A DNA stretch of 64,000 nt from Trinickia dabaoshanensis. Lineage in GTDB: Bacteria > Pseudomonadota > Gammaproteobacteria > Burkholderiales > Burkholderiaceae. The stretch lies in NCBI RefSeq assembly GCF_002879885.1, contig NZ_PNYA01000007.1, forward strand, positions 168,610 through 232,609. Direction: 5' to 3'. The notes below the pieces were generated by a model. The model did not search any database. It was not told the origin of the DNA and saw only the letters and a list, made by a program, of their open reading frames with translations. Shown piece after piece: positions 26,565 to 35,029 of the stretch. The position numbers and the translations under genes are program-made. Every line of letters begins with the position of its first letter. Within the stretch, counting starts at the first letter, position 1.

Positions 26565-27065
26565 ATGGCAAACGAAAATATGAGCTTGAGCCAAGCTGGC
26601 TGGATGGCTTTGCGCGCTCGCGAACATGCGGTCATGGCTTACTACAACGATCAAGCGAACAACTGTACTTTCGGCGTTGGAACACTCGCGCATACGGGGC
26701 CTTGTACGCCGGAAGAACTCGTGCGGCCGGTGACGGTGGCACAGGTAAACGCGCAGCTTGCCGTCGGTGTAAGTCGCGCCGAGGTGGCAGTGCGCCGTCT
26801 TGTTAATAATCGAACGCTTACGCAGGATCAGTTCGATGAACTGGTTAGCTACACATACAACGCGGGGGCGTCAGGCGCGCGGACCGTTCTTCAGGCGGCG
26901 AACCAAAGTGACGATACAGGTGTTGTTTCACACATGACGCAACGCGTGTATATCCATCCTCGAGACGCGGACGGACGTCGTTTGGCTCCCGTGCGGTCGA
27001 ATGGCCTCGTCAATCGCCGCCGACTGGAGTCCGCGCCGTTTCGCCAGCGGGGCACACGTCCATGA
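26565..27065 (+). CDS. GH24 (T4-type) lysozyme
   Basis: This 166-residue protein is a complete glycoside hydrolase 24 muramidase. The catalytic pattern E-8-D-5-T of T4 lysozyme is exact: Glu20, Asp29 and Thr35 (REHAVMAYYND, then CTFGVG). The helix QFDELVSYTYNAGAS and the C-terminal GLVNRRRLESAPF also match phage-type lysozymes. There is no signal peptide or signal-anchor. The ATG at 26565 has GAGAGGG upstream. Its TGA overlaps the ATG of a secreted LprI-like gene (ATGA). No holin, spanin or other phage gene is near, so it looks like a stand-alone toxin with its own protector, for example an effector delivered to rivals, rather than a lysis cassette. That role is inference. Confidence 0.85.
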   Translation: MANENMSLSQAGWMALRAREHAVMAYYNDQANNCTFGVGTLAHTGPCTPEELVRPVTVAQVNAQLAVGVSRAEVAVRRLVNNRTLTQDQFDELVSYTYNAGASGARTVLQAANQSDDTGVVSHMTQRVYIHPRDADGRRLAPVRSNGLVNRRRLESAPFRQRGTRP

Positions 27066-27487
27066 AAAAGCTTGTTCTTGCGGTAGTCGTGTTGGCTTCG
27101 ACCCGGGTCTTCGCTGATCAGACACCGGCCGACGAGATCGCGGCGCACAGCGGCTTGCCGGCAAGCGAGGTCAACGCATTGCTTGCCGACTGCGAGTCCA
27201 ACCAGACCAGCATGAATTTCTGTGCATGGCGCGACCGGATCGTCGCCGAGCGAGAGTTGCAACGAGTCGTCGATTCCCGAGACAGCGAACATCCGGACGG
27301 GAAAGCCGTTCTCGACGAGCGGATCGCGAGATGGAAGAAGGCGCGCGATACCGCATGCGAGCAATCGGCCCGTAAAGAATGGGGCGACGGTTCCATGCGG
27401 CCAACGGCGCAGACGATCTGTGTAACCGCTGCCACCAAGGCGATGGTTAAGAAGCTATCGGCCACTCCGGGCCACAAACCGCACTGA
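27062..27487 (+). CDS. Secreted LprI-like (DUF1311) protein, putative lysozyme inhibitor
   Basis: This 141-residue protein has a signal peptide (MKKLVLAVVVLASTRVFA, cleaved before DQ) and should be periplasmic. The mature part has the DUF1311/LprI pattern: DCESNQTSMNFCAWRDR, a central charged helix, then RWKKARDTACEQ and DGSMRPTAQTICVTAATKAM, with four Cys (44, 54, 99, 120) that can form two disulphides. Some family members inhibit lysozymes. It overlaps the GH24 lysozyme gene by ATGA, so it is translated with it, and it would protect the cell wall from that enzyme. The match is by pattern; the immunity role follows from the gene pairing. Confidence 0.7.
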   Translation: MKKLVLAVVVLASTRVFADQTPADEIAAHSGLPASEVNALLADCESNQTSMNFCAWRDRIVAERELQRVVDSRDSEHPDGKAVLDERIARWKKARDTACEQSARKEWGDGSMRPTAQTICVTAATKAMVKKLSATPGHKPH

Positions 27488-27577
27488 CCGCGCCGGAGCA
27501 TGGCGTCCCATGCAAACGCCGGTTGAGCGCGAATAAAACCGCGCTCGAAATCGGTGCGGACGATGTGCGCCGCTCGG

Positions 27578-28246
27578 CTACTTTTTCAAGAAGCGCAAGA
27601 CCGCATCGACGATCATCTCGCGGTGTTTCGCCCGCAGGCGCGGGTGGGACGGATCGCGCCCGAACGCGGTGCCGAACGTCGATCGATTGCTCACGCGATG
27701 AAAGCACAGCGAACTGATCATCAGATGCAGATCGATCGGGTCGACGTCATCCCTGAACTGGCCGGACGCGACACCGCGCGTGAGTAGATCCTCGATCGTG
27801 GCGATCACGCTCGCATTACGGCTGCGGAACGTTTTGAGTTGCTCGAGGTACTTTGCGCCGTGAATGTTTTCGATCGTCACGAGCCGCACGAAGTCGCGAT
27901 GCCGGTCGTGGTAATCGAACGTGAATTCGACGAGCCTGCGCATGCCCTCGATCGGCTCCAGCTCGCTCACGTGCAAGTCTTGCTCGAGCGTGCGGATATC
28001 GCCGTACACCTTGTCGAGTACTGCTTCGTACAGCCCTTCCTTGCTGCCGAAGTAGTAATAAAGCATGCGCTTCGTCGTATTCGTGCGCTCGGCGATCGAA
28101 TCGACGCGCGCGCCGGCGAGTCCCATGGCGGAGAATTCGGCCGTCGCGACTTCGAGGATGTTGCGCTTGGTCTCTTCCGGATCGTACTTGCGTCGAGCGT
28201 CGATCTTGGCGCGGGCGCTATTGGACGAGGCCGCCGGTCTTCCCAT
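27578..28246 (-). CDS. TetR family transcriptional regulator of the shikimate/quinate cluster
   Basis: This 222-residue TetR protein has a clear helix-turn-helix: RKYDPEETKRNILEVATAEF, then ARVDSIAERTNTTKRMLYYYFGSKEGLYEAVL (about residues 20-75). The C-terminal domain has EFTFDYHDRHRDFVRLVTIENIHGAKYL, typical of the TetR_C group found beside aromatic catabolism genes. It is the last gene of a minus-strand run aroQ-aroE-MFS-tetR, 105 bases after the MFS gene, which implies it senses a cluster metabolite such as a shikimate pathway acid. I chose MGRPAAS at 28246; an upstream in-frame ATG at 28288 is possible. Likely operators are the palindromes at 31193 and 29718. Confidence 0.85.
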   Translation of the reverse strand: MGRPAASSNSARAKIDARRKYDPEETKRNILEVATAEFSAMGLAGARVDSIAERTNTTKRMLYYYFGSKEGLYEAVLDKVYGDIRTLEQDLHVSELEPIEGMRRLVEFTFDYHDRHRDFVRLVTIENIHGAKYLEQLKTFRSRNASVIATIEDLLTRGVASGQFRDDVDPIDLHLMISSLCFHRVSNRSTFGTAFGRDPSHPRLRAKHREMIVDAVLRFLKK

Positions 28247-28351
28247 GTCGTCTAGGGTCTTCAGAGTGAATGCGCGCGATTCTAGCATGGCGCCTTGCCC
28301 CGACCGGCGGGGGCCAGCCGGCCGGACCCGTCCGATCCCGGCCGCCGCGTT

Positions 28352-29701
28352 TTACAGTTCGATCCGCTTGATATCGCCGACGATGAAGATATAAGAGGCC
28401 GCCCCGATCAGCGCGATGACGCCGATAAAGGCGAGCGCGCCGACGAACGAACCCGTCGCGCCGACGATGAGCCCGATGACGAGCGGTGTGATGATGCCCG
28501 CGAGATTCGCCGCCACGTTGAAGATCCCGCCCGTCAAACCGAGCAGGCCGTCGGGAGCAATGTCCGACACGAGCGTCCACCCGAGCGCCGCCATGCCTTG
28601 CGCGAAGAATGCGAGCGACAAGATGGCGATGACGGCCGTGTTGCTCTGCACGAAATTCGCGAGGACGATCGTCGAGGCAAGCAACAGCCCGGCGATGATC
28701 GGCAGCTTGCGCGCGACGTTCGGCGACTTCCCGCGACGCAAGAGCCAGTCGGAGAACGCGCCGCCGAACGTTACGCCGATCGACGCGGCGATGAAAGGCA
28801 TGACCGCGAAGAAGCCGATCTTCAGCCAACCCATGTGGCGCTCCGTGGCCAGATAGGTCGGAAACCAGGTCAGAAAAAAGACGAGCGTCGAGTTGCCGGC
28901 GAATTGGCCCAGGCAAATGCCGGTGAGTTGGCGATGCTTGAGCAGACGGCCGATGTTGCGCCAATCGACTTTCGCCCGATGGCCCGCGTCTTCCTTCGTG
29001 CTATGCCGCGCCAGGCCGCCGCCTGCCTCGATGTAAGCGAGTTCCGCTTCGTTCGCGGCCGGATGATCGCGCGGTTCTCGATAAAAACGCCACCAAAGCA
29101 GGCCGAACGCGATGCCCACACCACCCACCACGTAAAACAGCGAGCGCCATCCGAATGCGCCCATCAACGCGAACAAAAGAGGACTGAAGAAGGCGAGGCC
29201 GATATATTCGCCCACGGTATACGTGCCCGTCGCAAAGGCGCGTTCGGTTTGCGGAAACCATGTCGCCACGATTCGGCTGTTGGTCGGAAAGCACGGCGAC
29301 TCCGTGACGCCGAGCCCCAGCCTGCAAGCGACGAGGGCGCCGACGCCGGTCACGAGACCTTGCACCAGCGTGCACAGCGACCAGAGCGTCATCGCGAGGA
29401 AGTACGTCAGCTTGCTGCCGAAACGGTCGAGGAACACGCCGCCGGGTATTTGAGCGACGACGTAGCTCCACGAAAACGCCGAAAAGATCACGCCCATCAG
29501 CGCCGCGCTGATTCCGAGCTCTTTCGTCAACTGCGGCGCAGCGATGCCGAGCACAGTCCGATCGAGATAGTTGATCATCGTCCCGACGGCCAGCAAACCG
29601 AGGACACGATAGCGCGCGCGCGAGCGCCGGACCGTGGAGGGTTGCGCAGCCGCTTGCAACTGCGCTGGACTGAGCGAGCGCGGTGAAATGGGAGGGGCCA
29701 T
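28352..29701 (-). CDS. MFS transporter, anion:cation symporter (ACS) family, shikimate/quinate uptake
   Basis: This 449-residue inner-membrane permease belongs to the ACS family of MFS (phthalate, hexuronate, 4-hydroxyphenylacetate importers). After a basic N-terminus, helix 1 reads LGLLAVGTMINYLDRTVLGIAAPQL; helix 2 and the loop carry GGVFLDRFGSK (motif A), helix 4 has GLGVTESPCFPTNSRIVATWF, a hallmark of this family, and the second half has GGAFSDWLLRRG. It lies directly downstream of aroE with a good AGGAG ribosome site. Context points to import of quinate, shikimate or a related acid, by proton symport. Substrate is inferred from neighbours. Confidence 0.88.
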   Translation of the reverse strand: MAPPISPRSLSPAQLQAAAQPSTVRRSRARYRVLGLLAVGTMINYLDRTVLGIAAPQLTKELGISAALMGVIFSAFSWSYVVAQIPGGVFLDRFGSKLTYFLAMTLWSLCTLVQGLVTGVGALVACRLGLGVTESPCFPTNSRIVATWFPQTERAFATGTYTVGEYIGLAFFSPLLFALMGAFGWRSLFYVVGGVGIAFGLLWWRFYREPRDHPAANEAELAYIEAGGGLARHSTKEDAGHRAKVDWRNIGRLLKHRQLTGICLGQFAGNSTLVFFLTWFPTYLATERHMGWLKIGFFAVMPFIAASIGVTFGGAFSDWLLRRGKSPNVARKLPIIAGLLLASTIVLANFVQSNTAVIAILSLAFFAQGMAALGWTLVSDIAPDGLLGLTGGIFNVAANLAGIITPLVIGLIVGATGSFVGALAFIGVIALIGAASYIFIVGDIKRIEL

Positions 29702-29717
29702 GTCTTTTCGTCTCCTG

Positions 29718-29731
29718 TCGACTTAAGTCGA
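29718..29731. promoter_or_regulatory. 14-bp perfect palindrome between aroE and the MFS gene
   Basis: TCGACTTAAGTCGA is its own reverse complement and lies 17 bases before the MFS start. It may be an internal operator or a processing site. Confidence 0.35.
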
Positions 29732-29751
29732 TATCGTTGAATTGGCGCGAG

Positions 29752-30624
29752 CTATCGCGCGAGTAACGCCTGTAGATGCGCGTACATCCGGTCGGCGTTC
29801 GGTTCCACGCCGGTGAAAATGCGAAACGCGTCCACCGCCTGGTAGACGGCCATGCCGCCGCCGCTCAGCGTCCGGCAGCCGATCGCCTCGGCGGCGTCGA
29901 TGAGCGCGGTGCGGATCGGGAAGTAGACGATGTCGGCAACCCAAAGGGCCCGATGCAGCAACTCGGCGGGCAACGGCATGCCCGGCAGCTTGGCCATCCC
30001 CGTCGGCGTGGCGTGGATGAGTCCGGTCGCCTCGCGCACGACGTTCGCGAGCGAACCGCCCGAGACCACGTCGGCCGCCGGAAACCGGCGTTGCAGTTCG
30101 GCCGCGAGCGAGGCTGCGCGCGCGGCGTCCGTATCGAATAGCGTCAACCGCTCGGCCCCGAGGCTCAGTGCGGCGTGCGCCACTGCCGCGCCCGCGCCCC
30201 CCGCCCCAAGTTGCACCACACGTGCAAGCGATGCGTCGGGCAGGCCCCGCTTGAATGAGCGCGTGAAGCCGGACCAATCGGTGTTGTAGCCGTATCGCTT
30301 GCCTTGCTTGAACAGCACGGTATTGACGGCGCCCAGCGCGCGAGCGTCGTCCGAAAGCTCATCGAGCAGGGGAATGACCGCCTGTTTGCACGGATAGGTG
30401 ATGTTCAGGCCGTCGAAACCCATCTGCTCGGCGGCGGCCAGCAAGTCGGGCAACGCGCTCGGGTCGAGCCCCAACGTTTCGAGGTCGATGCGCCGGTATA
30501 CGCACGTCAACCCTTGTTGGCGGGCTTCTTCCTCGTGCATCGCCGGACTCAACGAACCGGCAATGCCTGCACCGATCAGCCCGACGAGGATCGAGCGCTT
30601 GTCTTGCTGTGTTTCGACGCTCAT
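29752..30624 (-). CDS. aroE: Shikimate/quinate dehydrogenase (AroE family, catabolic)
   Basis: This 290-residue NAD(P)-dependent enzyme interconverts shikimate and 3-dehydroshikimate, and some relatives also act on quinate. The N-terminal domain has [20 protein letters not shown] and [21 protein letters not shown] with the catalytic Lys; the Asp partner is in YNTDWSGF. The cofactor domain has [20 protein letters not shown]. The length fits the catabolic class (about 280-290) better than E. coli AroE (272), and the gene is in the quinate/shikimate cluster next to aroQ, quiC and a permease. Its ATG overlaps the aroQ stop (ATGA). Cofactor preference is not determined. Confidence 0.88.
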   Translation of the reverse strand: MSVETQQDKRSILVGLIGAGIAGSLSPAMHEEEARQQGLTCVYRRIDLETLGLDPSALPDLLAAAEQMGFDGLNITYPCKQAVIPLLDELSDDARALGAVNTVLFKQGKRYGYNTDWSGFTRSFKRGLPDASLARVVQLGAGGAGAAVAHAALSLGAERLTLFDTDAARAASLAAELQRRFPAADVVSGGSLANVVREATGLIHATPTGMAKLPGMPLPAELLHRALWVADIVYFPIRTALIDAAEAIGCRTLSGGGMAVYQAVDAFRIFTGVEPNADRMYAHLQALLAR

Positions 30625-31076
30625 TGCTTCGTCCCTTTCTCGAGCAGGACGGCCATTCGTTCGAGTGCCAAGACGTAACCCTGGGTGCCGCAGCCGACGA
30701 TGATCGCCTCCGCGATCGGCGAGACGTACGAGTGGTGCCTGAACGCTTCGCGCTTATGGACGTTCGAGATGTGGACCTCGATCACGGGCTTGGCGATTGC
30801 CGTCAGCGCGTCGGCCAATGCGACCGATGTGTGCGTGTAAGCGGCGGGATTGATGACGATGCCGTCGATGCGTTCGCGTGCCTCGTGCAGCCAGTCGATC
30901 AATTGATGCTCGGCATTCGACTGCCTGAAATCGACGGCGAGCCCGAGGCGTTCGCCCGCTTGCGCGCATCGTCGCGCAACGTCGGCAAGCGTTTCGCTGC
31001 CATAGATGCCCGGCTCCCGCGTGCCGAGCAGATTGAGGTTCGGCCCGTTCAGGACCAGTACAGAAGCAAAAGTCAT
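30621..31076 (-). CDS. aroQ: 3-Dehydroquinate dehydratase type II
   Basis: This 151-residue type II dehydroquinase converts 3-dehydroquinate to 3-dehydroshikimate. It begins [26 protein letters not shown], includes the flexible-loop Arg and Tyr, then [21 protein letters not shown] with the active His, and [18 protein letters not shown] with the second His, all characteristic. It is the first gene of the minus-strand operon and is divergent from the quiC-like gene, so here it serves catabolism of quinate, as a second copy to the biosynthetic enzyme (not in this window). It overlaps aroE by four bases. Confidence 0.95.
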   Translation of the reverse strand: MTFASVLVLNGPNLNLLGTREPGIYGSETLADVARRCAQAGERLGLAVDFRQSNAEHQLIDWLHEARERIDGIVINPAAYTHTSVALADALTAIAKPVIEVHISNVHKREAFRHHSYVSPIAEAIIVGCGTQGYVLALERMAVLLEKGTKQ

Positions 31077-31192
31077 TACCGCTACTCCGTGATGTAAGGG
31101 AACGCTGCATGAACGCGGCCGCACCGTTCCGGATGTGCGCCAGTGTGACGCCGCTCGCATTCGAAGTCATTCTAGGGTTTTCGAGAATTTGT

Positions 31193-31206
31193 ACCAACTA
31201 GTTAGT
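31193..31206. promoter_or_regulatory. Imperfect palindrome in the aroQ/quiC divergent region
   Basis: ACCAACTAGTTAGT has 12 of 14 matching positions to its reverse complement, centred on AACTAGTT. Its size and location suit a TetR operator for the regulator encoded at 27578. Confidence 0.5.
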
Positions 31207-31330
31207 TCACGTACAGTTCGCCGTGTTTGAGACTGCGTTCGAGTCAGGCCCGCGCCGGCCGCATTCGTATGAATGTCCGTGCGGCGCGACCGGCTTCGCG
31301 TGCTTCGTTCATCGCTTTCAGTGCAGCGCA

Positions 31331-33274
31331 ATGCCCATGCAGAACCGTACTTTTCATCATGCCGATGCGCCGTTGCAGCGATCGATCGCGACCGTTTCGA
31401 TCAGCGGCACGCTCGTCGAGAAGCTTCGGGCGATCCACGCTGCCGGGTTTCGATGTGTCGAGATCTTCGAGAACGATCTTCTGTACTACGACGGCACGCC
31501 GGCGGACGTGCGCGCGATCGCGGCCGACCTCGACTTGCGGATCGTGCTCTATCAGCCGTTTCGGGACTTCGAAGGCGTGAGCGCCGAGCGGCTCGCGCGT
31601 AATGTCGAACGCGTCAAACGCAAGTTCGACGTGATGCATGCACTCGGCACGGACCGGCTGCTCGTGTGCAGCAACGCGTCGGCCGATACCGCTCGCGACG
31701 ACGGCCTGATCGTCGATCAGCTCGGCGTGCTGGCGCAGCACGCGCAAGCGGCCGGCGTCGTCGCGTGTTACGAAGCGCTGGCGTGGGGGCAGTATGTCAA
31801 TTCCTATCGCCATGCTTGGAAGCTCATACAGGCGGTCGATTCGCCGAACCTCGCGCTCGCACTCGATAGTTTCCATACGCTGTCGATCGGCGATCCGGTC
31901 GACGAAATTGCGACCATTCCCGGCGAGAAAATCGGATTCGTGCAGATTGCCGACGCGCCGCTCGTGAACATGGACGTGCTCGAGTGGAGCCGGCACTATC
32001 GATGTTTCCCTGGGCAAGGCGAGTTTGCGCTGGGCGAGTTTGCCGCTCGTGTCGTCGAAAGCGGGTACCGGGGGCCGCTCTCTCTCGAGATATTCAACGA
32101 CGGCTTTCGCGGCGCACCGCCTGCCGCGACCGCAGCCGACGGGTACCGCTCGCTATTGCTGCTCGAGGAGCAAACGCGCGCGTCGTTGCGAAGCGAACGG
32201 TTCAGCGCGCGGTTGCCTGCGCACGTTCCGCCAGCGCCACCGACGAGTTTGTCGACGCAATTTCTCGAATTCGCGGTCGACGCGGCCTCATGCGCGCACG
32301 TCGTCGACTGGCTCGAGAAGCTGCGTTTCCGCCGCGCTGGACGGCATCGCTCGAAAGAGGTGACGCTGTATCGTCACGGCGCGGCGGCTATCGTCCTGAA
32401 TGCGGAACCCGATTCGTTCGCGAGCGCCTTCTTTCAGCAGCACGGCCTCTCGCTATGCGCATCGGCATTTCGTCTCGACGACGCCAAACTCGCGCTCGAA
32501 CGCGCTGCCGGTTTCGGCTACGCATCGTTCTCGGGGCTCGTGGGCCCGGAAGAGCGCGTCGTCCCGGCGGTTCGTTCTCCCGATGGAAGTCTTAACTACT
32601 TAGTGAACGAAGAATCGGGGCAGCCGACCTTGTTCGAGGCGGACTTCGTGCTGACGGATATCGACGGCCCGAGCGAGGTTGCGCCGCTCACCGGTATCGA
32701 TCATGTTTGTTTGGCGTTGCCGATGGGCGCACTGGACACGTGGACGCTTTTTCTGAAGGCCGTATTCGGCCTGCAGGCATCGACCGGGGTCGTCGTACCG
32801 GACCCCTACGGCCTGGTGCGCTCCCGTGCGTTCAGCAACGAGGACCGTTCGGTGCGTTTGGTGCTCAACGCATCGGTCGATCCTCATACGGCCGTGGCCG
32901 AGACCGTCGAGGCGTATCACGGTACCGGATTGAATCACGTTGCATTCGGCACGGCCGATATCTTCCGCGCCGTGTCCGAGTTCGAAGCGGCGGGTCTGCC
33001 GCTGCTGCGCATTCCACGCAACTACTACGACGATCTCCAAGCGCGCTGTGCGCTGCCCGAATCGTTACTCGCACGGTTGCAAGCTCACAACCTTCTTTAT
33101 GACCGCGACGAGCGCGGCGGTGAGTTCTTGCACGCATACACGGAAACGCTCGATCGCCGCTTTTTCCTCGAAATCGTCGAGCGACGCGGCGGGTACGACG
33201 GTTATGGCGCAGCCAACGCCGCGGTGAGGCTGGCCGCTCAGGCTCGCCAACGCCTGGAGCGTGGCCGCAGCTAG
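31331..33274 (+). CDS. quiC: Fused 3-dehydroshikimate dehydratase/HPPD-like protein (QuiC-type)
   Basis: This 647-residue enzyme converts 3-dehydroshikimate to protocatechuate. The N-terminal TIM-barrel sugar-phosphate isomerase-like domain (about 15-290) has QRSIATVSISGTLVEKL, VEIFENDLLYYDG, CYEALAWG, LALDSFHTLSIGDP and LSLEIFND, with metal-binding Glu, Asp, His and Glu. The C-terminal half (about 330-630) is a vicinal oxygen chelate domain like 4-hydroxyphenylpyruvate dioxygenase, whose 2-His-1-Glu triad looks intact (GIDHVCL, GLNHVAFG, FFLEIVERR). This fusion is known from Pseudomonas and relatives. Start at 31331 or 31337; ribosome site weak. Divergent from aroQ. Confidence 0.88.
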   Translation: MPMQNRTFHHADAPLQRSIATVSISGTLVEKLRAIHAAGFRCVEIFENDLLYYDGTPADVRAIAADLDLRIVLYQPFRDFEGVSAERLARNVERVKRKFDVMHALGTDRLLVCSNASADTARDDGLIVDQLGVLAQHAQAAGVVACYEALAWGQYVNSYRHAWKLIQAVDSPNLALALDSFHTLSIGDPVDEIATIPGEKIGFVQIADAPLVNMDVLEWSRHYRCFPGQGEFALGEFAARVVESGYRGPLSLEIFNDGFRGAPPAATAADGYRSLLLLEEQTRASLRSERFSARLPAHVPPAPPTSLSTQFLEFAVDAASCAHVVDWLEKLRFRRAGRHRSKEVTLYRHGAAAIVLNAEPDSFASAFFQQHGLSLCASAFRLDDAKLALERAAGFGYASFSGLVGPEERVVPAVRSPDGSLNYLVNEESGQPTLFEADFVLTDIDGPSEVAPLTGIDHVCLALPMGALDTWTLFLKAVFGLQASTGVVVPDPYGLVRSRAFSNEDRSVRLVLNASVDPHTAVAETVEAYHGTGLNHVAFGTADIFRAVSEFEAAGLPLLRIPRNYYDDLQARCALPESLLARLQAHNLLYDRDERGGEFLHAYTETLDRRFFLEIVERRGGYDGYGAANAAVRLAAQARQRLERGRS

Positions 33275-33363
33275 CGGCCGGACGGTTCTTTTCATTTAGA
33301 TGATCAGACAGACCACGGGATCCACCCGTGGCGGTGAACCTTTGGAGATGGGAGACAAGTTCG

Positions 33364-34536
33364 ATGAAGACCAACAGCTTCAAAATGGGCCGCTTACTGC
33401 CTTGCGCCGCCGCGCTCGCATGCATGCCGGCGTTCGCGCAAAGTACCGTCACGCTTTACGGCGCGGTGGACGACGCATTGACGTATGTCAGCAATCAAAA
33501 AGGCCACTCGAACGTGTATATGCGGCAGGGCAACCTCTACGCATCGAAGTTCGGGTTGCAAGGCAAGGAAGACCTCGGCAACGGTACGACCGCGATCTTC
33601 GATTTGCAGAACGGCTTCGACCTCAACACCGGGGCGCTTTCCTCGTCGGGCCTCATGTTCAACCGGCAGGCGTACGTGGGGCTTCAAAACGCGCGCTTCG
33701 GCACGCTGACGGCCGGGCGCCAATACACGCCCTATTACATGTTCGTCGGGCCTTTGACCGGGAGCTCGTGGCTGACCGGCGCAACCGGCGCGCATCCCGG
33801 CGATATCGACGGACTCGATACGACGGTGCGTATCAACAACTCGCTCGTGTACACGTCGCCGAATTGGGGTGGTTTCCAAGCAAGCGCGATGTACGCGCTG
33901 GGCGGTATCGCGGGCAGTACGGGAAAAGGGCAGACCTATAGCGGTGCATTGCGCTACCTGAACGGTCCGGTGACGCTCTCGCTCGGATACTTGCGCATGA
34001 ACAACGCTCAGCAGACGACCGGCTTCGATCCTGCATCGACGGGAAGCTTCGGCGTGTCGGCGCTCAACGCGGGGTATGTTTCGGCGAAGGCGATACAGCA
34101 CGTCGCCGCCGCCGGCAACTATACGCTCGGAAATTTGACGTTGGGACTCTCGTACTCGAACGTCGAATACCGCAGCGGCGCGCACTCGCTGTTTGGCTCG
34201 ACGGCGGTGTTCAACACGTACGCCGCGCTGGGCGTGTATCGCTTCACGCCCCAATTCGACGCGGGTGCCGGCGTTGCGTTCACCGCGGCATCGAAGTCGA
34301 ACGGCATCGGCAGCGCGGCGCGCTACGCGCAGTATTCGCTGAAGGAGGCCTACCACCTGTCCAAGCGCACGACGCTCTACGCGCTCCAGGGTTACCAGCA
34401 TGCCAGCGGCCAAACGCTGAACGCTGCCGGCAGTATCGTCGACGCGGCGCCGTCGGTCGGCGACTCGCAAAACGGCACGCCGTCGGCAACACACGGGCAA
34501 TTCGTCGGCATGCTGGGTATCGCGACCCTGTTCTGA
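33364..34536 (+). CDS. Gram-negative porin (OmpC-like)
   Basis: This 390-residue protein is a trimeric 16-stranded outer-membrane porin of the Burkholderia/Neisseria type. It has a signal peptide (MKTNSFKMGRLLPCAAALAC, cleaved after AFA before QSTVTLYG) and the family opening STVTLYGAVDDALTY; many alternating aromatic strands follow, and it ends with Phe, the usual last residue. The ATG at 33364 has GGGAG upstream. It lies 89 bases after quiC, in the same direction, so it may supply outer-membrane passage for quinate or shikimate. Selectivity cannot be read from sequence. Confidence 0.88.
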   Translation: MKTNSFKMGRLLPCAAALACMPAFAQSTVTLYGAVDDALTYVSNQKGHSNVYMRQGNLYASKFGLQGKEDLGNGTTAIFDLQNGFDLNTGALSSSGLMFNRQAYVGLQNARFGTLTAGRQYTPYYMFVGPLTGSSWLTGATGAHPGDIDGLDTTVRINNSLVYTSPNWGGFQASAMYALGGIAGSTGKGQTYSGALRYLNGPVTLSLGYLRMNNAQQTTGFDPASTGSFGVSALNAGYVSAKAIQHVAAAGNYTLGNLTLGLSYSNVEYRSGAHSLFGSTAVFNTYAALGVYRFTPQFDAGAGVAFTAASKSNGIGSAARYAQYSLKEAYHLSKRTTLYALQGYQHASGQTLNAAGSIVDAAPSVGDSQNGTPSATHGQFVGMLGIATLF

Positions 34537-34561
34537 CGATAGGGTAGTGCCGTATCGAGCC

Positions 34562-34589
34562 GCGCGCCGAAGTTTCCTCTTCGGCGCGC
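34562..34589. terminator. Strong hairpin between convergent genes
   Basis: GCGCGCCGAAG pairs perfectly with CTTCGGCGCGC (11 bp, 6-base loop) between the stops of the porin and pcaC genes. It lacks a U tract, but by position it probably ends transcripts from both sides. Confidence 0.5.
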
Positions 34590-34596
34590 CGTTGTA

Positions 34597-34986
34597 TCAA
34601 GCCTGTTGCGCGTCCAACTCTTGAAAGATGCGTTCGGCCAAGTGAAACGCCGAGTTCGCCGCGGGCACCCCGCAATAGATCGCGGTTTGCATCAGCACTT
34701 CCTTGATTTCGTCGCGCGTGACCCCGTTGTTCGCGGCGGCGCGCAGATGCAGGGCCAATTCCTCGCTGCGATTCAGCGCGACCATCATGGCGATCGTAAT
34801 GAGGCTTCGCGTGTGGCGCGGCAATCCCTCGCGCGTCCAGATTTCTCCCCACGCGTAGCGTGTGATCAAGTCCTGGAATTCCTCGGTCAGTGCCGAGCGA
34901 TTGGCAAGCGAGCGATCCACATGGGCGTCGCCCAGTACCGCGCGTCGCACCTGCATGCCTGCTTCATAGCGTTCTTCGTCGTTCAT
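34597..34986 (-). CDS. pcaC: 4-Carboxymuconolactone decarboxylase
   Basis: This 129-residue protein decarboxylates gamma-carboxymuconolactone to beta-ketoadipate enol-lactone in the protocatechuate branch. It is an AhpD-fold protein: YEAGMQVRRAVLGDAHVDRS, then ITRYAWGEIWTREGLPRHTRSLITIAMMVAL and EELALHLRAAANNGVT, and IYCGVPAANSAFHLA, all PcaC signatures. It lacks the CxxC of true AhpD, as expected. The start at 34986 (MNDEERYEAG) is standard. It follows pcaB by 43 bases on the same strand; pcaD, which often sits between or is fused, is absent. Confidence 0.92.
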   Translation of the reverse strand: MNDEERYEAGMQVRRAVLGDAHVDRSLANRSALTEEFQDLITRYAWGEIWTREGLPRHTRSLITIAMMVALNRSEELALHLRAAANNGVTRDEIKEVLMQTAIYCGVPAANSAFHLAERIFQELDAQQA

Positions 34987-35029
34987 TGGGGTGGCTCGCC
35001 GAGCGATTCGTTGGGAAAAAAGGAGAAGG

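Noticed and set aside
26346..26693. 115-codon minus-strand frame near prlF as a possible YhaV toxin
   Set aside because: It overlaps prlF in another frame and the lysozyme gene on the opposite strand, lies upstream of prlF instead of downstream, and lacks YhaV features.
26565..27487. Prophage lysis module
   Set aside because: The lysozyme is phage-like, but the partner is LprI-like, not holin or spanin, and no other phage gene or attachment site is visible.
34562..34589. Classical Rho-independent terminator after the porin gene
   Set aside because: The hairpin is strong but has no U tract on either strand, so it is listed only as a probable terminator by position.
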